Shown here: positions 43,888 to 51,566 of the stretch, one piece after another
Numbering within the stretch: position 1 is the first letter of the stretch
How the letters are laid out: the number at the start of each line of letters is the position of its first letter
DNA from: CAYZJV01 sp049310885
Lineage (GTDB): Bacteria; Spirochaetota; Spirochaetia; Sphaerochaetales; Sphaerochaetaceae
Direction of reading: 5' to 3'
DNA: 64,000 bases
Assembly: GCF_049310885.1 (NCBI RefSeq)
Contig: NZ_JBMDYO010000006.1
Location: 82,585-146,584 of the forward strand
Program-made: the position numbers and the translations under genes
The notes under the pieces: model-generated
Told to the model about the DNA's origin: nothing
The model's database searches: none
The model's input: the letters and a program-made list of their open reading frames with translations, nothing else

Positions 43888-45272
43888 GCCTCCTCCTTGC
43901 GCTCGGCCTTTGCGAGCATGCGCTTACTTATTCCGTTGGCCTTTACCACCAACTCCTCTTCATCGATACCGACTAAGCGACGGTTATCCACAACTACCTT
44001 CCCATGGACTATGGTGTAATCGGTAGTGTGATCATCGCCACAAAACAACAATGCTGCAACTGGATCAGAAAGTGAGCCTGCATAAGGTAATGTATGTACA
44101 TTGAAGATCGCGGCATCGGCTGCCCAACCCTCTTCCAGTTTACCGACATTGGAAAAATTCAACATATTCGCACCATTCTCGCTTGCCATGGCGAAAGCCT
44201 GCCTCGCAGTTAATGCAGCCGCTCCTTTCTCCACTCGCTGTAGCAAGAGAGCATTTCTTACCTCTCCAAGCATATCGGAAGAGTCGTTCGAGGCTGATCC
44301 ATCGACCGCAATCCCTACATTTATTCCCATTCCCAGCATCTCCTGGACCCTACAGATACCGCTTCCCAACCGCATGTTAGAGGAGGGACAATGGGCTATG
44401 TGGGCTCCGGTCTCGGCTAATATACGCAACTCGTCATCGTTAAAATGGATACCGTGGGCGTAGAAGACATCGGGACCGATCAATTCACACTCTTGCATAA
44501 GAGCTACAGGGCGCTTACCGTACATTTCTATGCAGAAGTCATTCTCATCTCTAGTCTCTGCCAAGTGGGTATGTAATCTTACCCCATGGGCTCTAGCCAG
44601 TCGTGCACTATCTCGCATCAGTTCCTTGGTTACACTGAATGGACTACACGGTGCCAATACAATTTTATGCATAGCCATTGGAGAACTGTCATGGTATCGG
44701 GTAATCACCCGCTCACTATCGGCAAGAATCTCGTCAGCTGTCTGCACAACGGAATCGGGGGGCAAACCTCCATCCTTCTGGCTTAAGGACATGGATCCTC
44801 TGGTAGGACTGAATCGCATACCGAGTGTATCGGCTGCTTCAAACTGGATACCCATGAGATCACCCTCGAACCCACGTGGATAGAGGTAGTGGTGATCTGT
44901 CGTAGTGGTACATCCGGTTTTCAATAGTTCTCCCATCGCCAGCAGAGATGAGTAGTAGACACCGTCGGCATCGATATGTTTCCAGACGTTGTACAAAAAA
45001 CGTAACCAATCGAATAGTTCGGCGTCCTGAACAGCCGGGTGATTCCTGGTGAGTGTCTGATAGAAATGATGGTGGGTATTTACTAATCCGGGAATAACCA
45101 CATGCTTGGAACAATCGATCACCCTAGCGCCTTGTGGAATGTCCAATCCTCCCTGAGGCGCTATCTTTTCGACTATGCCGCCCGAGATGAGCATATCGGC
45201 TCCTGAAAGAGTTGGTTTGGCAGGGTCGGTCATAAGGCAAAATATCTGTTTCAACACAATCTGGTCGTGCAT
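43884..45272 (-). CDS. 8-oxoguanine deaminase-like amidohydrolase
   Basis: A 462-residue metal-dependent deaminase of the COG0402 family. Metal ligands lie in VIPGLVNTHHHFYQTLTRNH and TTTDHHYLYPRGFEGDL. HTHLAETRDEND, YAHGIHFNDDELRIL and GIAVDGSASNDSSDML give the remaining ligands and substrate site. The segments around NTHHHFYQTLTRNHPAVQD and LFDWLRFLYNVW match bacterial 8-oxoguanine deaminases, which release uric acid and ammonia. Guanine or another amino-purine or triazine remains possible. It lies between the XdhB-like gene (eight-base gap) and ygfM (four-base overlap), fitting supply of urate to the pathway. Confidence 0.82.
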   Translation of the reverse strand: MHDQIVLKQIFCLMTDPAKPTLSGADMLISGGIVEKIAPQGGLDIPQGARVIDCSKHVVIPGLVNTHHHFYQTLTRNHPAVQDAELFDWLRFLYNVWKHIDADGVYYSSLLAMGELLKTGCTTTTDHHYLYPRGFEGDLMGIQFEAADTLGMRFSPTRGSMSLSQKDGGLPPDSVVQTADEILADSERVITRYHDSSPMAMHKIVLAPCSPFSVTKELMRDSARLARAHGVRLHTHLAETRDENDFCIEMYGKRPVALMQECELIGPDVFYAHGIHFNDDELRILAETGAHIAHCPSSNMRLGSGICRVQEMLGMGINVGIAVDGSASNDSSDMLGEVRNALLLQRVEKGAAALTARQAFAMASENGANMLNFSNVGKLEEGWAADAAIFNVHTLPYAGSLSDPVAALLFCGDDHTTDYTIVHGKVVVDNRRLVGIDEEELVVKANGISKRMLAKAERKEEA

Positions 45273-45280
45273 GAATCCTC

Positions 45281-46150
45281 CTATTCGATAATCGTCCGAT
45301 CGGGCATCTTGGAAACCTCAGTCAAGAAATAGGCTAACATCCTTCGTGTGGAAGAACGACGATACTGTGGCATAGCATGAGGTGAAAGGATACTATCGTA
45401 TGCATCGAGTATAGACTCCAACTTTGCTTCCAGTTCATCTACATGTGTGCCGATCACCATCTCTTCGACTTTCCTGCTCCGTGCGACCTTTGGACCTGAG
45501 GCACCGTTCGCACAGCGGAAATCGATAATATTCCCCTTTTCATCGACAGTCAGTGCTGCACTCATACTGAGTTTACTAATAGCATTCGCTCGTCTGGTAC
45601 CGATTTTCCTATACCAGAGGTAACAAAATGGTTGTTTGGGTGTGGGAATAATAATTCGATATAAAAGTTCGTCATCTTGCAACGCGGTCTTCTTAGGCCC
45701 AGTTATGAATTCATCAAGCAGCATCTGGCGGCTACCGGTAGCGCTGACCAATTCGACTTTAGCATCTAACATGATTAGGGGAACGGGCAGATCTCCCTTC
45801 GGAGATGCATTGCACACATTGCCTCCAATCGTGGCTAGATTTCTCAAAGACTGTGCTCCCATCAGACTTGCTGCCTTGCGGACCTGATAAGGAAGGAGTT
45901 CAGAACTTTCCAGTTCATGACAGGTGCTCCCGCTAAGGATACTCACCTGTCCATCCTCGGCGAAAATTCCCTTTAGCTCATCAAGTTGGGTAACAATCAT
46001 CACCGGCCAAGGAAACGTTGGTACGATACCTGTTCCCCGCCTATGAACTACCATGAGGTCAGTTCCCCCTGCGATTGGGCGGGCTCCCGTCTCCTTCCTT
46101 ATCCTCAATGCCTCTGCAAGATCTTTCGGAATATAACAGGTCTCTACCAT
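45281..46150 (-). CDS. xdhB: xanthine dehydrogenase FAD-binding subunit (XdhB type)
   Basis: A 289-residue FAD subunit. The flavin sites are GARPIAGGTDLMVVHRRG (about 22-39) and SLRNLATIGGNVCNASPKGD (about 101-120); GPKKTALQDDELL and the C-terminal STRRMLAYFLTEV follow. It forms, with the 2Fe-2S protein just upstream (seven-base overlap) and the molybdenum subunit, a standard three-subunit xanthine or related hydroxylase. It is a different FAD subunit from the YgfM-like one 1.4 kb downstream, so the island carries two hydroxylase systems. Confidence 0.9.
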   Translation of the reverse strand: MVETCYIPKDLAEALRIRKETGARPIAGGTDLMVVHRRGTGIVPTFPWPVMIVTQLDELKGIFAEDGQVSILSGSTCHELESSELLPYQVRKAASLMGAQSLRNLATIGGNVCNASPKGDLPVPLIMLDAKVELVSATGSRQMLLDEFITGPKKTALQDDELLYRIIIPTPKQPFCYLWYRKIGTRRANAISKLSMSAALTVDEKGNIIDFRCANGASGPKVARSRKVEEMVIGTHVDELEAKLESILDAYDSILSPHAMPQYRRSSTRRMLAYFLTEVSKMPDRTIIE

Positions 46151-46620
46151 AAGCCTTTCCCCCGCTTCGCAGCCAGCTTAACGCTTTCCACGATCAGATC
46201 GTACCCAGTGCATCTGCACAGGTTTCCTGAAATTCCCAGCCTAATGTCATCATCGGTTGGTTGGGGATTGGAAGCAAGAAGGCTCTCCGCCGCAATAACC
46301 ATTCCAGGTATGCAGAAACCGCATTGAACTGCTCCACCATCGGCAAAAGCCTCTATGATGGTCTTTCCACGCAAAGTCTCCCGCAATCCCTCTATGGTCA
46401 TAATCTCACAACCCTGGACAGCTCCCATAGGAACCATACAGGTGGTTATGATCTTGCCATCCTTCAATACCGAACAGGCGCCACACTCACCCTCTCCACA
46501 TGCCTCTTTCGTACCGAAAAGATCGAAATCCTCCCGTAGTACATCTAGCAGTCTCTTCAGTGGATCACAGGTGATGGAGACCTCTTCTCCATTCAATATA
46601 AATCGTATTTCTCTTGTCAT
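46144..46620 (-). CDS. xdhC: xanthine dehydrogenase 2Fe-2S subunit (XdhC type)
   Basis: A 158-residue iron-sulfur protein with both clusters intact: ACGEGECGACSVL with a later cysteine in IITTCMVP for the plant-type cluster, and AVQCGFCIPGM with GNLCRCTGYDLIVE for the second. It relays electrons from the molybdenum centre to FAD. The ATG at 46620 overlaps the stop of the molybdenum subunit gene (ATGA) and GGAG lies eight bases upstream; a longer open frame runs antiparallel in sense to no known family and was rejected. It is the only intact 2Fe-2S subunit in the island. Confidence 0.93.
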   Translation of the reverse strand: MTREIRFILNGEEVSITCDPLKRLLDVLREDFDLFGTKEACGEGECGACSVLKDGKIITTCMVPMGAVQGCEIMTIEGLRETLRGKTIIEAFADGGAVQCGFCIPGMVIAAESLLASNPQPTDDDIRLGISGNLCRCTGYDLIVESVKLAAKRGKGLW

Positions 46621-48755
46621 GCCATCAGCTCCGTAATAGTTTCGGGGGGGATAGGAATCGAGTCGATATCGAGATCGATTGCCCGTGATACAGCATCCAC
46701 GAATGCTGCGGAAGCTCCATTGAAGACCAATTCTCCCATGCCTTTGGCACCAGAAGGGCCATATGGATAGGGATTTTCCACCAAAGCCCAACTCTGGCCG
46801 GGGAAGTCCATACTCGTGGGAATGATATAATCGGATAATCCAATCTGTTTAAAACCTTTCTTCGGATGGAAATCGAGTTTCTCCATTGCGGCATACCCGA
46901 GACTTTGGATAATCCCACCATTGATCTGTCCTTGCACCACCAGTTCATCGATCGGTACGCCGATATCATGACTGGACCAGATGCCTTTTGTGACCACCTC
47001 TCTTGTCAGGGGATCAACTTCTACTTCGACAGCACAAATACCCCAACCATAGGCAATATAGGCATCTCCCTGGAATGTGTTCTGATTCCATGGGTGCCCC
47101 TCGGGATGTTGATATTCATCTTCTGTGAAGAAATCCTCTTGTTCGCTCCAATGTTCTTTCATCTTTTGGGCAGCTCTTTCGAGGATCTTACCTACGATCA
47201 TAGTAGAACGGCTTGCAACTGTAGGACCACTATCGGCTACCTGGGAGGTATCGGGATTTGGATAAAGGACCTTGGATGGATCAATCTCCAAGGTATCGGC
47301 GACTATTTTGGTAAATGCGGTCTGCAAGCCCTGTCCCATCTCTGTGCTACCAATGAGAATCTCGACCATACCGTCTGCCCTCTTGTGCAGTCGGGCTTTT
47401 GCCTTGATGATCATCTGCTCACCATTTCCAGTGAATGCTCCTCCATGGTTGTAGAATGCTAGGCCGATCCCCTTTCCACTTCCTCTTTTAAAGGAGGATG
47501 CTTTTCGATCGTAATCGCTGGCCTTCTTTACCTGATCGAGCATCTCGGGAAGGACTACTTGTTCGAAAATATGTCCATTGGTTACTGTAGGGTCTCCCTT
47601 CTTGAGAAAATAGCGCTCTTTGAGCACAAGAGGATCAAGTCCCATTTCTCTGGCAAGATGGCACATATGGGTCTCTATAGCAAAGAGAGTCTGGGGAGCT
47701 CCGAAACCACGGAACGCATCGCTGGGGAAGGTATTTGTAGCTACAGCCCTACCTCGTACCCGCGAAACGGGAATATTGTAGACACCAGTAGCATGGAAGA
47801 CGCCCCGTTGGAGAACAACGTAGGAACAGCTTTCATAACCGCCGGCATTGTAGACAACATCGATGTCCATCCCGAGGATATTTCCATCTTTATCGAGTGC
47901 GGTCTTGAATCGAGTCCTACTCGGATGCCGTTTTACACTATACGCACCATCCTCATGCCTATCGAATATCAACTGGATAGGTCTCTTGACGATATTAGCG
48001 GCTACAAGGAGTGGTCCTGCAAGTACATCGGGGAAGTGTTCCTTTCCTCCGAAAGCTCCACCGGTGGTGGTTTGTCGTACGATGACATCTTCATAGGGTC
48101 TACCCAGAAGACCTGCAATCGATTTGCGTACATAGAATGGGCATTGGGCGCTAGCGTAGATGACGAATTTATCGCCATCTGGCATAGCCAATGCTGCATT
48201 CGTCTCTAGGTGGACATGTTCTTGCCAACCGGTAACTATCTCATCTTCGACCACACGGTCGGCTTGTTCCCATACTAAATCGATCTCACCCTTATGTATG
48301 GTGAAGTCACAAAAGAGATTATTGTCACCGACAAACGCACCGCCTTTACAGGCCAGTCCTTCTTCAATGGTTACAGCCGCCTCGCCTTCATCATAGGTAA
48401 TCTCAACAGCCTCCAACAGATCTGCAAGAACAGTTCTATCTGGCCCTACCAAAAGCCCTATGGTCTCACCTACATAGCGGACATCCTGTTCTGCGAAACA
48501 ACGATAGTCGCTCTTGATCATCACCAACTCATTCTTTCCCCCTTCGGGAATGTCCTTATAGGTGATGAAGTGGTAACCCTCTGGTAACTGCGGAAGGGAT
48601 ATGTTCTTTATGGTTCCCCGGGGAATTCCGGAGCGTACCATCCGTGCATGCAACATGCCTTCGAAATGGATATCGGACAGGTACCTCTCCGCTCCAGAAG
48701 CCTTGGCCAAGGCATCCGTTCTGCGGATTGGAGTTCCGATCGGTTTTTTCGCCAT
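46617..48755 (-). CDS. xdhA: xanthine dehydrogenase molybdenum-binding subunit
   Basis: A 712-residue molybdopterin subunit, the usual length for the stand-alone form. It begins GTPIRRTDALAKASGAERYL. It includes TTGGAFGGKEHFPD, PSDAFRGFGAPQTLFAIE, EILIGSTEMGQGLQTAF, DTSQVADSGPTVASRSTM and the catalytic glutamate region GPSGAKGMGELVFNGASAAF. The substrate is probably hypoxanthine/xanthine or urate, but neither can be proved from the sequence. AGGAGG lies seven bases before the ATG. The order is xdhA-xdhC-xdhB, all overlapping. A 172-bp structured gap separates it from ygeY. Confidence 0.93.
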   Translation of the reverse strand: MAKKPIGTPIRRTDALAKASGAERYLSDIHFEGMLHARMVRSGIPRGTIKNISLPQLPEGYHFITYKDIPEGGKNELVMIKSDYRCFAEQDVRYVGETIGLLVGPDRTVLADLLEAVEITYDEGEAAVTIEEGLACKGGAFVGDNNLFCDFTIHKGEIDLVWEQADRVVEDEIVTGWQEHVHLETNAALAMPDGDKFVIYASAQCPFYVRKSIAGLLGRPYEDVIVRQTTTGGAFGGKEHFPDVLAGPLLVAANIVKRPIQLIFDRHEDGAYSVKRHPSRTRFKTALDKDGNILGMDIDVVYNAGGYESCSYVVLQRGVFHATGVYNIPVSRVRGRAVATNTFPSDAFRGFGAPQTLFAIETHMCHLAREMGLDPLVLKERYFLKKGDPTVTNGHIFEQVVLPEMLDQVKKASDYDRKASSFKRGSGKGIGLAFYNHGGAFTGNGEQMIIKAKARLHKRADGMVEILIGSTEMGQGLQTAFTKIVADTLEIDPSKVLYPNPDTSQVADSGPTVASRSTMIVGKILERAAQKMKEHWSEQEDFFTEDEYQHPEGHPWNQNTFQGDAYIAYGWGICAVEVEVDPLTREVVTKGIWSSHDIGVPIDELVVQGQINGGIIQSLGYAAMEKLDFHPKKGFKQIGLSDYIIPTSMDFPGQSWALVENPYPYGPSGAKGMGELVFNGASAAFVDAVSRAIDLDIDSIPIPPETITELMA

Positions 48756-48927
48756 CAGCGATCCTCCTGATCGTTCTTCATATTCGCCGGGGCTGTACCC
48801 CGTGGAGCCTCTCCTGGAGAAGTCCCGTCCATGATGGGAGAGGTGATCATGGCAGGAGCCGGACCCGGGAGCTTGAGGTCTCCCAGATCCGGAATGCTTT
48901 TAGTATACCGTGATAGTAGGAGCGTTT
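48756..48927. other. GC-rich structured gap between ygeY and xdhA
   Basis: This gap is more GC-rich than its neighbours and holds several dyads: GGGG/CCCC near 48790, CCTCTCC with GGAGAGG near 48810-48843, and a nested stem near 48861-48893 (CCGGA, GGGAG, 8-nt loop, CTCCC, TCCGG). Because the genes on either side are on one minus-strand transcript, this may be an RNA processing or attenuation element. A 31-codon frame ending in the xdhA start (TGATG) lacks a ribosome site and was not accepted as a gene. Confidence 0.4.
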
Positions 48928-50148
48928 CTAGTTCTTCTGCTCCAGACTATAGGGCAACATAGCATAAAAAGCTGCGCAAATTTCGAGATCGTCGATCCTG
49001 TTGATCTCATTGGGTGCGTGGGCTTGAGCCTCATCGCCAGGACCAAAACCGATCGCGGGAATCTTATGTCTACCGGTCGTGGCAACACAGTTCGTACTGA
49101 AGGTCCACTTGTCAACGATGGGTTCCTTGTCGAACAATGACTTATGGGCTTCCACACCTGCTTGTACCAAATAGTGGTCTTCATCGATTTTCCAAGTGGG
49201 GAAATAGAGTTCCTGGTGGTAATCCTTTTGTGTCCAACCGAGCTTCTCATAGATTGGCATCTCCACCTTAATATCCTTGGGATCGTCTCCGGTTGCTTTT
49301 GCGATATAATCACGGACTTGGCCAATTGCCAGATCGGCATCTTCGCCCCATGTGAGACGTCGGTCGAGATAGAGCATTGCATAGTCTGCAACCGCACACT
49401 GTGAAGGACCGCGAACATCCATCTGAGAGACTGTTATAGTACCTTTTCCGAGGAAATTTTCCTCATCCGGCTGAAGGTCCTGGTTCAGCTGCTCAATAGC
49501 CAACGCAGCCCTAGACGCCTTATAGGCGGCACTGACACCACGTTCGGGAGCACTTCCATGACAACTGATACCCTTAAGGAATACACGGATTTCCATCCTA
49601 CCACGGTGTCCGCGATACAGACGGCAGCTGGTGGGTTCTGTCGAGACTACAAGATCCGGTTTGAACTTTTCTTCTTCGATAAGGTACTTCCAACACATGC
49701 CGTCACAGTCCTCTTCCATTACGGTAAAGGTAAAGTAGACACTGTAGTCGCCACCATAACCGAGTTCCTTGAGGATCCTTCCGGCGGTGATCATAGAGGC
49801 TGCTCCACCCTTCTGGTCAGAAGTACCACGACCGAAAACCTTCCCATCCTTGATCTCTCCACTGAATGGATCAAAATTCCAGTTGTCGAGGTTTCCTACT
49901 TCGACAGTGTCGATATGTGCATCGAAAGCCAACTCTTTCGGTCCATACCCTACACGGCCGATCACGCTACCCAATCCATCGATACGGACTTCATCGAATC
50001 CTGCCTCTTTGCACAGTTCGACGATCAGACGACAGACATCCTCTTCCTTACTGCTATAGGATTTAACCTTAACCATCTTGGAAAGGTTCTCTGCCGTGTA
50101 CTGGCGATATTCCGCCGCTTTCTTCCTAATGTCTTCTTGAATACCCAT
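48928..50148 (-). CDS. ygeY: YgeY-type M20 family metallohydrolase
   Basis: A 406-residue di-zinc amidase of the M20 peptidase family, close in length to E. coli YgeY. Ligands are seen in LAFDAHIDTVEVGN, GRGTSDQKGGAASM, TVMEEDCDGMCWKY, VVSTEPTSCRLYRGHRGRME and the C-terminal CVATTGRHKIPAIGFGPGDE. Members remove acyl or carbamoyl groups from amino acids; in the purine clusters the substrate is thought to be an open-ring intermediate, which is an inference. The ATG at 50148 has AAGGAG six bases upstream; a longer frame adds 19 residues. It follows ssnA by 66 bp. Confidence 0.9.
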   Translation of the reverse strand: MGIQEDIRKKAAEYRQYTAENLSKMVKVKSYSSKEEDVCRLIVELCKEAGFDEVRIDGLGSVIGRVGYGPKELAFDAHIDTVEVGNLDNWNFDPFSGEIKDGKVFGRGTSDQKGGAASMITAGRILKELGYGGDYSVYFTFTVMEEDCDGMCWKYLIEEEKFKPDLVVSTEPTSCRLYRGHRGRMEIRVFLKGISCHGSAPERGVSAAYKASRAALAIEQLNQDLQPDEENFLGKGTITVSQMDVRGPSQCAVADYAMLYLDRRLTWGEDADLAIGQVRDYIAKATGDDPKDIKVEMPIYEKLGWTQKDYHQELYFPTWKIDEDHYLVQAGVEAHKSLFDKEPIVDKWTFSTNCVATTGRHKIPAIGFGPGDEAQAHAPNEINRIDDLEICAAFYAMLPYSLEQKN

Positions 50149-50214
50149 TGCTTGCTCCTTGGCTTTCCTTATCTCCCTAATCACGGGAGTCAGTATGTAA
50201 TTCATCCGATCGAA

Positions 50215-51558
50215 TTATGGTGTGATCGTATCCACCTTCTTCCAAACCCGCTTGGCTACTTCCGCTGCCTTTGCGTAAATCTCCTTTACATCGAATCCGA
50301 AAGAGCGGTTTTCCATAACCATCTTTCCCTCAACCATGACCGATTCAACAGCATTGCTGCTCATTCCCCAAACGATATGACCAGCTGCATTGTCAGCTAC
50401 CAATGGTGTCGGGTTGTTATAGTCCAGAATAGTGAGATCGGCCTTGTAACCGACTTCGATCCGACCGAACCGTTCGCCGAAGTACCGCTCCAATAGCGCA
50501 TTTCCCCGACCGAGGACATTGGCGAAATCTCCTGGCCACCATGGACCACCGTCATCTTTATGCTTGAAGAATGCGATCTTAATCTCCTCGAACATGTTTC
50601 CACCACAACCATCGGTTCCCAAGACAAGATTGTCCACCGACCTGAGGCGATTGCAATAACCTACATGGTTGTTCATATTGCTTCTCGGATTGTGGGCAAG
50701 ATAACTCTTGCGTTCGTTGATGAGCTCGATTTCGCGCTCATTGAGCCATAGTCCATGCACCAAGAGGGAGTTATCGCTAAGAAGACCGAAATCGTCTAAT
50801 CTTTTCACGATATCCTTGTGGTAGGTATGGTGGGAATGCACCACATCGTACTTATCCTCCGCTACATGCAGGTGGATACCACGCCCCGTCTCATCACAGG
50901 CCTGCTTCATCAATTCCAGCCCCTCATTAGGAATGGTGAATGGAGCATGTCCTCCAATCATAGCCTCAACAAGTGGCTTCTTTCCGGCTTTTCGTTGGGA
51001 ATCGACCTGTTTGGCGAATGAGATATTCTCCTTGACTCCTGATCTGACTTCGTCCATACCGTTATTGCGATCGGTGACTTCATAACAGGTTGCCCCGCGT
51101 ACACCCACCTCTTGCATACCTTTTGCTATGACATCCAACGATCCCTCTATAAAAGAAGGACTGGCATGATGATCTATACAGGTAGTGGTACCTGCCGCAA
51201 TGGCATCAATGGAGCAGATGAGACTGGAATAATAAAGAGCCTCTTCATCAAGTGCCCTATCGAGTCTCCACCACCACTCCTTTAGAATCTGAATGAAGTC
51301 CTCTTGAGCTCCTGCCTGGACCAACATACCACGGGACAAACCACTATAATAATGATGGTGAGAACAGACCATTCCAGGAATGATCGTCTTGCCTGAAGCA
51401 TCGATCACCTTAGCCCCGGCATACTGAGAACCAGCATTCTTTCCAACCGCCACAATACTATCATTGTTTACCACGACATCGACATTCTCCTGAACGGAGA
51501 AGGGAGCCATGGTTTGCATGACACGTGCATGGGTAAATACAGTTACAGCCATATGCAT
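50215..51558 (-). CDS. ssnA: SsnA-type amidohydrolase
   Basis: A 447-residue metal-dependent hydrolase of the COG0402 family. It has TIIPGMVCSHHHYYSGLSRG, AAGTTTCIDHHASPSFIEGS, GGHAPFTIPNEGLELM, HLHVAEDKYDV, VHGLWLNEREIELI, LAHNPRSNMNNHVGY and LGTDGCGGNMFEEIKIAF. This matches SsnA, an aminohydrolase of unproven substrate that travels with YgfK and XdhD in proposed selenium-dependent purine hydroxylase loci. GGAG lies four bases before the first ATG (51558) or ten before the second (51552); the first is used. It is nine bases after the ygfK stop. Confidence 0.92.
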   Translation of the reverse strand: MHMAVTVFTHARVMQTMAPFSVQENVDVVVNNDSIVAVGKNAGSQYAGAKVIDASGKTIIPGMVCSHHHYYSGLSRGMLVQAGAQEDFIQILKEWWWRLDRALDEEALYYSSLICSIDAIAAGTTTCIDHHASPSFIEGSLDVIAKGMQEVGVRGATCYEVTDRNNGMDEVRSGVKENISFAKQVDSQRKAGKKPLVEAMIGGHAPFTIPNEGLELMKQACDETGRGIHLHVAEDKYDVVHSHHTYHKDIVKRLDDFGLLSDNSLLVHGLWLNEREIELINERKSYLAHNPRSNMNNHVGYCNRLRSVDNLVLGTDGCGGNMFEEIKIAFFKHKDDGGPWWPGDFANVLGRGNALLERYFGERFGRIEVGYKADLTILDYNNPTPLVADNAAGHIVWGMSSNAVESVMVEGKMVMENRSFGFDVKEIYAKAAEVAKRVWKKVDTITP

Positions 51559-51566
51559 GTCGCTCC

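Noticed and set aside
48759..48854. A 31-codon frame (start MITSPIMDGTSPG) whose TGA overlaps the xdhA ATG
   Set aside because: It has no Shine-Dalgarno and lies in a region with strong hairpins; it was kept only as a comment on the spacer.
49558..50496. A 312-codon open frame antisense to ygeY and ssnA
   Set aside because: It crosses two conserved genes on the opposite strand; no domain or ribosome site was seen.
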